Assembly (NCBI GenBank): GCA_964479445.1
Contig: CAYZMH010000055.1
Location: forward strand, 1 to 25,137
Direction: 5' to 3'
Origin: CAYZMH01 sp964479445
Lineage (GTDB): Bacteria > Bacteroidota > Bacteroidia > Bacteroidales > GCA-2748055
Length of the DNA stretch: 25,137 bases
The notes under the pieces were generated by a model. That model was not told the origin of the DNA and did not search any database. It saw nothing but the letters and a program-made list of their open reading frames with translations. Numbering within the stretch: position 1 is the first letter of the stretch; each line of letters opens with the position of its first letter. The position numbers were made by a program, and so were the translations under genes. This document shows, in pieces, positions 8,102 to 14,387 of the stretch.

Positions 8102-8193
8102 AGTGGTTTGTTTTATTTGTGTAACTTGTTAAGATGCATTTTGTTCGCAGAAAAGCACCTGGCCCTCTGATTTAATTTAGATTAAATATATAT

Positions 8194-8209
8194 TGTTATT
8201 AAAATAACA
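8194..8209. promoter_or_regulatory. Crp/Fnr-type operator, copy 1 (TGTTA-N6-TAACA)
   Basis: A perfect 16-bp palindrome in the ldhA/hydrogenase divergent region, with TGTTA at 8194-8198 and TAACA at 8205-8209. The 5-6-5 geometry is that of Crp/Fnr-superfamily sites. It is centred about 49 bases upstream of the inferred start for the hydrogenase signalling operon. The same palindrome recurs at 8281-8296. Confidence 0.55.
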
Positions 8210-8238
8210 GTTGTATTCTTATTTTGTTTAACACGGCG

Positions 8239-8246
8239 TATCTTTG
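8239..8246 (+). promoter_or_regulatory. -7 element of the hydrogenase signalling operon
   Basis: TATCTTTG matches the Bacteroidota -7 consensus TAnnTTTG. No good -33 TTTG is found at 19 bp; a TTTG at 8223-8226 is too close (12 bp). This suggests a promoter needing an activator. It is enclosed by a 9-bp inverted repeat (TTTAACACG at 8227-8235, CGTGTTAAA at 8264-8272) that contains the same TAACA/TGTTA half-sites. The inferred start is near 8250, giving a leader of about 70 bases. Confidence 0.55.
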
Positions 8247-8280
8247 TGGTCCTTTTAAAGGATCGTGTTAAATAAAAGAA

Positions 8281-8296
8281 TGTTATAAAAATAACA
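8281..8296. promoter_or_regulatory. Crp/Fnr-type operator, copy 2 (TGTTA-N6-TAACA)
   Basis: A second perfect 16-bp palindrome, TGTTA at 8281-8285 and TAACA at 8292-8296. It is centred 87 bp from copy 1 and lies in the transcribed leader about 38 bases past the inferred start. A downstream site paired with an upstream one is typical of repression or looping; this is an inference. Confidence 0.5.
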
Positions 8297-8320
8297 AACA
8301 TTAAAAACCTCCTGGTCAAG

Positions 8321-8665
8321 ATGCAATTATGGGAGATCGTTACCTTGCTTGATGCAAAAGTCCTCACCGGCGGGTCGGAACTGAGCCGGGAGGTGGAACA
8401 TGCGTTTGCATCAGATCTCATGAGCGATGTGCTTACGGTTGATCATACCAATACGTTATTGATTACGGGGCTTTCCAATTTGCAGTCGGTTCGCACTGCT
8501 GAAATGTCCGACATTGGTCAGGTTATTGTTGTGCGCAACAAGGAGGTTTCGGTCGAGATGATCCGGCTGGCCCGTGCCAGCAATATTGTTCTTTTAACCA
8601 GTTCGTATTCCATGTACAGGGTGTCGGGAATCTTATATGAAGCGGGTATAGAGCCTATATTTTGA
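8321..8665 (+). CDS. DRTGG-domain protein, first copy
   Basis: 114 residues, a single DRTGG-like domain (PF07085) with the conserved block SREVEHAFASDLMSDVL at about 22-38, a hydrophobic strand (TLLITG), then VIVVRNK and a C-terminal VSGILYEAGI helix. DRTGG domains occur in phosphotransacetylase and CBS-type regulatory proteins and are thought to bind a small ligand or mediate interactions; no catalytic site is known. In Thermotogae and Clostridia such small proteins are encoded beside HydABC-type hydrogenases. It begins the operon and its stop (TGA) overlaps the next ATG by one base. A paralogue follows at 10446; the two share the REV-x4-SDL-x-SDV signature but little else. Confidence 0.85.
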   Translation: MQLWEIVTLLDAKVLTGGSELSREVEHAFASDLMSDVLTVDHTNTLLITGLSNLQSVRTAEMSDIGQVIVVRNKEVSVEMIRLARASNIVLLTSSYSMYRVSGILYEAGIEPIF

Positions 8666-9081
8666 TGGATTTGCACTACGACATAAAGGGAGGGGATTTT
8701 GTGAATGCAGGTCACGCGTCCAGTTCCCTGAAGAAAGTGCTGAAGCAGTTGAACGTGGACAGTAGAAGGATCAAACGGCTCGTGATAGCCCTGTATGAAG
8801 CGGAGGTCAACGTGGTGGCGCATGCATACAGGGGTACTATCCAGGTGCAGCTTTATCCGGGTGAGGTAGAGATTACAGTTGAAGATGAAGGTCCGGGAAT
8901 TGAAGACATTGAGCAGGCCATGCAGGAAGGATATAGCACAGCTTCTCCTGAAGTCAGGGAGATGGGATTCGGGGCCGGCATGGGGTTACCGAATATCAAA
9001 AGGAACTGCGATAGGTTTCACATTGAAAGCACACCCGGGAAGGGAACAAGCCTGGTAATCAGAAATTCTATTTCAGATTGA
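8665..9081 (+). CDS. RsbW-like serine/threonine kinase-type ATPase
   Basis: 138 residues from the ATG at 8665, which overlaps the previous stop as TGATG; a TTG three bases upstream is the only alternative. This is a stand-alone HATPase_c_2 domain of the RsbW/SpoIIAB anti-sigma-factor kinase type. The N-box has Glu45 and Asn49 (ALYEAEVNVVAHAY), the G1 box is VEDEGPGI (Asp74) and the G2 box is GFGAGMGLPN. Relatives phosphorylate a Ser on an anti-sigma antagonist (STAS) and bind sigma factors, but no STAS or sigma gene is here. It lies between a DRTGG gene and the sensory hydrogenase gene, so its substrate may be one of the neighbouring proteins. This is an inference. Confidence 0.9.
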   Translation: MDLHYDIKGGDFVNAGHASSSLKKVLKQLNVDSRRIKRLVIALYEAEVNVVAHAYRGTIQVQLYPGEVEITVEDEGPGIEDIEQAMQEGYSTASPEVREMGFGAGMGLPNIKRNCDRFHIESTPGKGTSLVIRNSISD

Positions 9082-10439
9082 GCAACAAAGAGTCACATAA
9101 GGTATTTCATCATGCACTGAAGATCCTGCCGGATGTGTGTATTGGATGCACGCATTGTATGACGGTATGTCCTACCCAGGCAATCAGGGTAAGGGAAGGA
9201 TTGGCAAGGATATTTGAGGACCGGTGTGTTGACTGTGGTGAGTGTTACAAGGTTTGCCCGGTTTCTGCCATTATCATCGAGCAGGACGATTTTGAAGAGA
9301 TTTACCGGTATCCTGTAAGGGTAGCCATGCTGCCTTCGGTATTAATTGGCCAATTCCCTTCGCGCATACCTGCCAAGCAGGTCTATGGTGCGTTGCGGGA
9401 AATGGGATTCACCCACGTATTTGAGATCGACAGTGTGGTCGACCTGGTGCAGCAAGGATACGAAATGTTCAGCAAGGAGCATTCTGATCTCAAACCCCTG
9501 ATATCAACTTTTTGTCCGGCTATCGTCCGGTTAATACAGGTTCGTTTCCCTTCGCTGGTAGATCAGCTGGTCCGCGTAAAACCGCCCATGGATTTAGCAG
9601 CGATCCATTTTAAGGAAGTGCTGACCGAACAGGGGCATTCTCCCGAATCGATCGGGTTGTTTTATGTAACACCTTGTGCGGCAAAGATCGCCTCGGTCAA
9701 GAGTCCGGTCGGAGATACTCTTTCCCCCATTAACGGGGTGATCAATATGGAGTATCTCTATAACCGGCTTTTACAGCTGATCACCAACCAGGATATCAAA
9801 GAAGCAGACCAGGACAGTGATCTGTTGAACGAACGCGGGATCCTCTGGAGCCTTACACGAGGCGAGTCGGTGCATCAAAAAGGCCGCTCCCTGGCAATTG
9901 ACGGAATGAACAATGTAACCGAGTTCCTCGAACGGCTGGAGGAGACAGAGGATAGCAACCTGGATTTCCTGGAACTTCGTGCTTGCGACGAGAGTTGTGC
10001 CGGCGGAGTATTGATAAGCGGTAACCGGTTTCTTACGGTCGAGCGGTTGAACTCCCGTGCTGAAACATTTCGAAGGGAGGCTATGGTAAAGGCAGGTTCC
10101 GGTTACACCGAATGGACCTATGTCCCGGAAACCCACAACCTGGGTCCGATCGAGGCTCGTTCCATGCTTGTGTTGGATGCAGACCGGATCACAGCGATGC
10201 AGAAGATGCGCAAGGTGGAAGACCTGCTGAAAGTATTACCGGGCATCGATTGTGGAGCGTGTGGTTCTCCGACCTGCCGGGCGCTTGCGGAAGATATCGT
10301 ACAGGAACGTGCCGGCATTTCATGGTGCATTTTCCTCCAGGAAGTTCAATTGAAGAACGGGAAACTGACCCTTGATGAGGCTGACCGGATCAATGCCGGC
10401 ATCTGGGGGTCTGACCGGCAAAACAGGAGCCAAAAATAG
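9078..10439 (+). CDS. hydS: Putative sensory [FeFe]-hydrogenase (HydS, group D-like)
   Basis: 453 residues starting at TTG 9078, overlapping the previous stop as TTGA; the first ATG comes too late, inside the first cluster motif. Domains in order: two [4Fe-4S] ferredoxin motifs (Cys21/24/27/31 and Cys50/53/56/60), the H-cluster domain, and a C-terminal 4Fe-4S domain of PF04060 type (Cys392/395/400/417). The four H-cluster ligands are kept: Cys146 (STFCPA), Cys200 (TPCAAK), and Cys303 and Cys307 (RACDESC). The proton-relay cysteine that precedes the first ligand in catalytic enzymes (TSCCP) is Phe145 here, and the third motif lacks the usual PGG. This resembles HydS proteins of Thermotoga maritima and Thermoanaerobacter, thought to sense H2 or redox state and to turn over slowly. 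There is no PAS domain, so it differs from group C sensors. Sensing function is inferred. Confidence 0.88.
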   Translation: MSNKESHKVFHHALKILPDVCIGCTHCMTVCPTQAIRVREGLARIFEDRCVDCGECYKVCPVSAIIIEQDDFEEIYRYPVRVAMLPSVLIGQFPSRIPAKQVYGALREMGFTHVFEIDSVVDLVQQGYEMFSKEHSDLKPLISTFCPAIVRLIQVRFPSLVDQLVRVKPPMDLAAIHFKEVLTEQGHSPESIGLFYVTPCAAKIASVKSPVGDTLSPINGVINMEYLYNRLLQLITNQDIKEADQDSDLLNERGILWSLTRGESVHQKGRSLAIDGMNNVTEFLERLEETEDSNLDFLELRACDESCAGGVLISGNRFLTVERLNSRAETFRREAMVKAGSGYTEWTYVPETHNLGPIEARSMLVLDADRITAMQKMRKVEDLLKVLPGIDCGACGSPTCRALAEDIVQERAGISWCIFLQEVQLKNGKLTLDEADRINAGIWGSDRQNRSQK

Positions 10440-10445
10440 TGTATT

Positions 10446-10778
10446 ATGCAACTAAGAGAGCTTATTGAAAAACTGGACCTGGAGCTGTTCAACGACCAGG
10501 TTCATACCGACAGGGAGGTAACCGGGGGCTATACCTCCGACCTGCTCAGTGATGTAATGGGATATGCCCGGGAAGGCGAGGTATGGATCACGCTTCAGTC
10601 ACATATGAATGTTGCTGCTATCGCCTCTCTTAAAGATCTGCCGGCTGTGGTCCTGGTCAAAGGAACAAAACCAGGTTCCGCTATGTTGCAGAAAGCCACC
10701 GAAGAGGGAATCCCGGTGGTGGGCACCCCCGACAGCAGCTTTACCATCAGCGGAAAGATCTATGAAATATTGAAATAG
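10446..10778 (+). CDS. DRTGG-domain protein, second copy
   Basis: 110 residues, one DRTGG domain with a near-canonical signature, DREVTGGYTSDLLSDVM at 22-38, followed by EVWITLQ, PAVVLVKG and a terminal ISGKIYEIL helix. It lies 6 bp after the sensory hydrogenase gene and 2 bp before the PHP gene, clearly in the same operon. It is the paralogue of the 8321 gene; the common start (MQLxE) and the SDL-x-SDV block suggest an old duplication, and the two may form a heteromer. The ligand is unknown. DRTGG domains in other proteins sit beside nucleotide-binding CBS pairs, but none are present here. Confidence 0.85.
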   Translation: MQLRELIEKLDLELFNDQVHTDREVTGGYTSDLLSDVMGYAREGEVWITLQSHMNVAAIASLKDLPAVVLVKGTKPGSAMLQKATEEGIPVVGTPDSSFTISGKIYEILK

Positions 10779-10780
10779 AG

Positions 10781-11521
10781 ATGAAACGCTTCCGGGCTGA
10801 CATGCATATTCATACCGTGCTATCTCCCTGTGGCAGCCTGGACATGAGTCCGGGCCGTATCGTAAGGGAGGCAGTTGTGAAAAAGCTGGATATCATTGCA
10901 GTGACGGATCACAACCATACCGGTCATGCACGCATAATCAGGAGATTGGGAGAGCAGGCTGGTTTATACGTCGTTTACGGCGCAGAGGTAACAACACGTG
11001 AAGAGGTTCATTGCCTCGCGTTCTTTGACACCGATGAGCAACTCGTAGCATTCCAGGAATACCTGGATGAGCATTTGCCCTTTATGGAGAATAATCCGGA
11101 CTATTTCGGTGACCAGGTGATTGTTGACAGAGATGAGATGATCCTGGAAGAGATCAGCCACTCTCTGTACCCGGGGATCGATCAGAGCATCGATGAGGTG
11201 GCAAAAAAGGTTCTGGGGATGGACGGACTCTTTGTTCCGGCACATGTGGATCGAAAAATGAACGGTCTTTATGCACAAATCGGATTTCTGCCGCCCTACC
11301 TTGATGTGAGTGCAGTGGAGATCCATCGAAATACCAACCCGGAAGAGTATGTGCAGGAACACCCCGAGCTGGAAAAATTGGTTATTGTGCAGAATTCCGA
11401 CGCACACTATCCCGAAGATATAGGCAGGAAGTGGAGTGAATACCTGCTGGAGGAGCCCGGTTTCACCGAGATTGCAAAGGCATACAGGGGCGAAGACGGA
11501 AGGGAGGTGATCATACCATGA
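10781..11521 (+). CDS. PHP-domain metal-dependent phosphoesterase
   Basis: 246 residues, a stand-alone PHP domain (COG0613 type). Metal-binding residues are present: His9 and His11 (DMHIHT), Asp43-His44 (TDHNHTG), Glu69 (GAEVTT), His77, His155 (PAHVDR), Asp207 and His209 (NSDAHYP). PHP proteins hydrolyse phosphoesters, such as nucleoside 3',5'-bisphosphates or histidinol phosphate, with a trinuclear metal site. Since the ligands look complete it is probably active. Inside a cluster with two GHKL ATPases, a regulatory phosphatase or a second-messenger hydrolase is possible, but the substrate cannot be read from sequence. The T. maritima hydrogenase locus carries a comparable PHP gene. Its stop overlaps the next start (ATGA). 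Confidence 0.9.
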   Translation: MKRFRADMHIHTVLSPCGSLDMSPGRIVREAVVKKLDIIAVTDHNHTGHARIIRRLGEQAGLYVVYGAEVTTREEVHCLAFFDTDEQLVAFQEYLDEHLPFMENNPDYFGDQVIVDRDEMILEEISHSLYPGIDQSIDEVAKKVLGMDGLFVPAHVDRKMNGLYAQIGFLPPYLDVSAVEIHRNTNPEEYVQEHPELEKLVIVQNSDAHYPEDIGRKWSEYLLEEPGFTEIAKAYRGEDGREVIIP

Positions 11522-12069
11522 CAGAGCTGGCTCTTCATATCCTGGATGTCGCAGAAAACGGAACGCGCGCGGAAGCTTCGGAAATCAATATATTGGTGCG
11601 GGAGAACTGGAATAATGAGCAATTGGAGATTACCATTGAGGATAACGGAAAAGGAATGGACACCGAGGTGATGGAACGGGTGGAAGACCCTTTCTTTACC
11701 ACACGAACGACGCGCCGGGTGGGATTGGGTATTCCGCTGTTCAAACAACATGCTGAGATGGCCGGAGGATCGCTTCAGCTTATCTCGGAGCCGCGTAAAG
11801 GCACTCGCGTAAGAGCGCTTTTTGGCCTGAGGCATCCCGATCGGCAACCCATGGGTGACCTGGCTGGAATTGTACTGTTACTGGCCGGTTCATATCCCGG
11901 TATTCGCTTCCGTCTAGTATATCAAACACCCGAAGGTAAGTATGCCTTTGATACCGAAGAGGTCAGAAATGCCCTGAAAATTGACCGGATCGGGGGAAGT
12001 GAGCTTAAAGAGCAGTTAAGGGAGATGATCAATGAAAATCTGGACGAACTGGGTGCTCAAAGGGACTAA
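11518..12069 (+). CDS. Histidine-kinase-type ATPase without phospho-acceptor domain
   Basis: 183 residues. A GHKL ATPase fold fills about 1-105: N-box with Glu13/Asn14 (LDVAENGTRA), G1 box EDNGKGM (Asp42), F-box DPFFTTR, G2 box GLGIPLFKQ and GTRVRA. There is no dimerisation/His domain in front. The C-terminal part (about 106-183) is not a known output domain and contains a hydrophobic LAGIVLLLAGSYP helix. Either it phosphorylates a separate partner or acts only as an ATP-dependent switch. It is the last gene of the first operon segment; 99 bp containing a new promoter separate it from the ferredoxin-like gene. Comparable ATPases accompany HydABC loci in Thermotogae. Confidence 0.88.
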   Translation: MTELALHILDVAENGTRAEASEINILVRENWNNEQLEITIEDNGKGMDTEVMERVEDPFFTTRTTRRVGLGIPLFKQHAEMAGGSLQLISEPRKGTRVRALFGLRHPDRQPMGDLAGIVLLLAGSYPGIRFRLVYQTPEGKYAFDTEEVRNALKIDRIGGSELKEQLREMINENLDELGAQRD

Positions 12070-12090
12070 TTAAGAACGAAATTAAATTAT

Positions 12091-12106
12091 TGTGAAACAA
12101 ATAACA
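12091..12106. promoter_or_regulatory. Crp/Fnr-type operator, copy 3 (TGTGA-N6-TAACA)
   Basis: TGTGA at 12091-12095, six bases, TAACA at 12102-12106. The right half equals the two perfect copies at 8194 and 8281; the left half differs from TGTTA by one base and equals the classic Crp half-site. It is centred about 35 bases before the inferred hydrogenase start and covers the place where a -33 element would be. Confidence 0.5.
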
Positions 12107-12121
12107 GTTCCGTTTTTTTTG

Positions 12122-12129
12122 TAATTTTG
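12122..12129 (+). promoter_or_regulatory. -7 element upstream of the ferredoxin-like gene and hydBAC
   Basis: TAATTTTG matches TAnnTTTG. There is no TTTG at the -33 position, which the copy-3 palindrome occupies instead, suggesting activator-dependent transcription. The inferred start near 12133 gives a leader of about 36 bases. Confidence 0.55.
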
Positions 12130-12168
12130 CAGACGGGATAGATTATTAAAAAACAATCAATCAATTAC

Positions 12169-12570
12169 ATGGGAAAAATTAAATCACTAGACGATCTGAA
12201 AAAGATCCGGGATGAAAAACAAGCCGGGATCCATCTTCGCGAAAAAGGTGAGGATTCTGAGAGCCGTGTTCAGGTAAAAGTTGCAATGGCTACATGTGGC
12301 ATTGCCTCGGGAGCCAAAGCTACCATGGAGTATTTTGATGATCAGCTGGAGAAAAGGGGGGTTGATGCTGTTGTCACCCAGACAGGCTGCATGGGATACT
12401 GCTATGCGGAACCCACCATTGAGGTTACATTGCCGGGCCAGGAACCCGTAGTATATGGTGATGTGGATGTAACCAAGGCGGATGAGATCATCGAGAAATA
12501 TATTAAAGGCGGTGAGCTGGTGGATGGGATCATCCCGGTAAACTACGAAACCATTGAGTCAAAAAAATAA
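12169..12570 (+). CDS. Small thioredoxin-fold [2Fe-2S] ferredoxin-like protein
   Basis: 133 residues with the thioredoxin-like ferredoxin fold found in NuoE and at the N-terminus of HydB. The second cluster motif is intact: Cys74 and Cys78 in TGCMGYC. The first has only Cys43 (ATCGIASGAK), where classical members have C-x4-C; the fourth ligand position is Gly. Relatives next to HydABC loci in Thermotogae have a similar CGIA-type motif as far as I recall, so this may be a family feature and not a defect. It could carry an unusual cluster or shuttle electrons to or regulate HydB. The Lys-rich tail ends 13 bases before the HydB start. It is the first gene behind its own promoter. Confidence 0.82.
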   Translation: MGKIKSLDDLKKIRDEKQAGIHLREKGEDSESRVQVKVAMATCGIASGAKATMEYFDDQLEKRGVDAVVTQTGCMGYCYAEPTIEVTLPGQEPVVYGDVDVTKADEIIEKYIKGGELVDGIIPVNYETIESKK

Positions 12571-12583
12571 AGGAGGAACGGAA

Positions 12584-14377
12584 ATGTCGAAATATACCAT
12601 GCACCTGCTCATTTGCGGAGGTACAGGATGCCGTGCTTCGCAAAGTGATGCACTGGCTGAGAAACTGGCCAGGGAGCTGGAAAAACAGGGACTGGAAAAT
12701 ACGGTTCAGGTCATTATGACGGGATGTTTTGGTTTCTGTGAAAAAGGTCCAATTGTCAAGGTAATGCCTGATAATACATTTTACGTCGAAGTTTCGCCGG
12801 ATGATGCAGAAGATATCGTGGAAGAACACGTAGTAAAGGGCCGCAAAGTCTCCAGGCTGCTCTATAAAGATCCTGAGAAAGATATCGAGGTGGCTGAATC
12901 GCAGGATATGGGGTTTTATAAAAAACAGTTGCGCATTGCTTTACGGAATTGCGGTTTCATCAACCCCGAGGCGGTTGATGAATATATTGCCAGGGAAGGA
13001 TACCAGGCCCTGGGTCGTGTATTGACAGAGATGAAACCCGAGGACACCATAAATATTATCAAAGATTCGGGTCTTAGAGGCAGGGGAGGAGCTGGATTCC
13101 CGGCCGGATTAAAGTGGGAATTTGCCCGGAAAAATGAGGCTGATCAAAAATATGTGGTATGCAATGCAGATGAGGGTGACCCCGGTGCATTTATGGATCG
13201 TTCCATCCTGGAGGGTGATCCCCACACTGTGCTGGAAGCAATGGCGATATGCGGGTACTGCATTGGAGCAAACAGAGGACTCATTTATATTCGTGCCGAG
13301 TATCCGCTGGCTATTAAACGACTTGAAATTGCCATGGAGCAGGCCCGGGAATATGGTCTTTTGGGCAATGATATTATGGGCAGCGGATTCGATTTTGATA
13401 TTGAACTAAAGCTTGGTGCGGGAGCCTTTGTATGCGGAGAGGAGACTGCGCTGATTCACTCCATGGAGGGAGACCGCGGAGAGCCCACCCTTAAACCTCC
13501 CTATCCTGCTGCCAGCGGTTATAAGGGCAAGCCCACCAATGTTAACAATGTGGAGACCTATGCCAACATTCCGGTTATCCTGATGAAAGGAGCAGAATGG
13601 TTCAGCAATATAGGAACAGACAATTCTAAAGGAACCAAGGTGTTCGCCCTGGCCGGAAAAATCAACAATGTGGGGTTGATCGAAGTACCCATGGGTACCA
13701 CCCTGCGGGAAGTTATTTTTGAAATCGGTGGTGGTATTAAGAATGGCAAGAAATTCAAGGCGGTTCAGACAGGCGGACCTTCAGGGGGATGTCTTACAGA
13801 AAAACACCTGGACACTCCTATTGATTATGATAACCTCCTGGCAAGCGGATCCATGATGGGATCCGGTGGGATGATCGTTATGGATGAGGATGATTGCATG
13901 GTCTCAGTATCCCGGTATTACCTTGATTTTACCGTCGAGGAGTCCTGCGGAAAATGTGCACCATGCCGGATAGGAAATAAAAGGTTGTATGAATTACTGG
14001 ACAGGATCTGTACCGGAAAAGGAGAGGCCGAAGACCTGGACAGACTCCGGAACCTGGGTGAAGTGATCAAGGATACCTCGCTCTGCGGCCTGGGTCAGAG
14101 TTCACCAAACCCGATTATCTCCACGCTGGATAATTTTTACGAAGAGTACGAAGCCCACGTGAAAGATAAAAAATGCCCGGCCGGTACCTGCCGTGATCTC
14201 CTGGAGTACTTTATACTTGAAGAGAATTGTGTGGGGTGTACCGCCTGTGCCAGGGCTTGTCCGGTAGGTGCTATTTCAGGGGAGAGAAAGGAGCTCCATG
14301 TGATCGACCAGGAAATTTGCATTAAATGCGGAGCCTGCATGGAGAAATGTAAATTTGATGCAGTCATTTTAAAATAA
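12584..14377 (+). CDS. hydB: Electron-bifurcating [FeFe]-hydrogenase subunit HydB (NuoF-like)
   Basis: 597 residues from ATG 12584, chosen because AGGAGG sits at 12571-12576; the open frame continues back to a TTG inside the previous gene, but that would skip this site. Domains: thioredoxin-like [2Fe-2S] (Cys11, 16, 48, 52), NuoF-type FMN/NADH domain (GRGGAGFPAG at 166-175), SLBB, the NADH-dehydrogenase 4Fe-4S site (Cys455/458/461 and Cys501), and C-terminal two-cluster ferredoxin (Cys549/552/555/559 and 579/582/585/589). HydB carries the flavin where electrons from NADH and reduced ferredoxin meet. With HydA and HydC it couples NADH and ferredoxin oxidation to H2 formation in the cytoplasm, or the reverse. 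Every expected cofactor ligand I looked for is present. Confidence 0.96.
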   Translation: MSKYTMHLLICGGTGCRASQSDALAEKLARELEKQGLENTVQVIMTGCFGFCEKGPIVKVMPDNTFYVEVSPDDAEDIVEEHVVKGRKVSRLLYKDPEKDIEVAESQDMGFYKKQLRIALRNCGFINPEAVDEYIAREGYQALGRVLTEMKPEDTINIIKDSGLRGRGGAGFPAGLKWEFARKNEADQKYVVCNADEGDPGAFMDRSILEGDPHTVLEAMAICGYCIGANRGLIYIRAEYPLAIKRLEIAMEQAREYGLLGNDIMGSGFDFDIELKLGAGAFVCGEETALIHSMEGDRGEPTLKPPYPAASGYKGKPTNVNNVETYANIPVILMKGAEWFSNIGTDNSKGTKVFALAGKINNVGLIEVPMGTTLREVIFEIGGGIKNGKKFKAVQTGGPSGGCLTEKHLDTPIDYDNLLASGSMMGSGGMIVMDEDDCMVSVSRYYLDFTVEESCGKCAPCRIGNKRLYELLDRICTGKGEAEDLDRLRNLGEVIKDTSLCGLGQSSPNPIISTLDNFYEEYEAHVKDKKCPAGTCRDLLEYFILEENCVGCTACARACPVGAISGERKELHVIDQEICIKCGACMEKCKFDAVILK

Positions 14378-14387
14378 GAGGATTACG

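Noticed and set aside
8170..8187. Third palindrome ATTTAAT-N4-ATTAAAT in the ldhA/hydrogenase region
   Set aside because: It has the same spacing as the operator candidates but a different, purely A/T half-site; in such AT-rich DNA it is expected by chance often enough that I do not count it as an operator.
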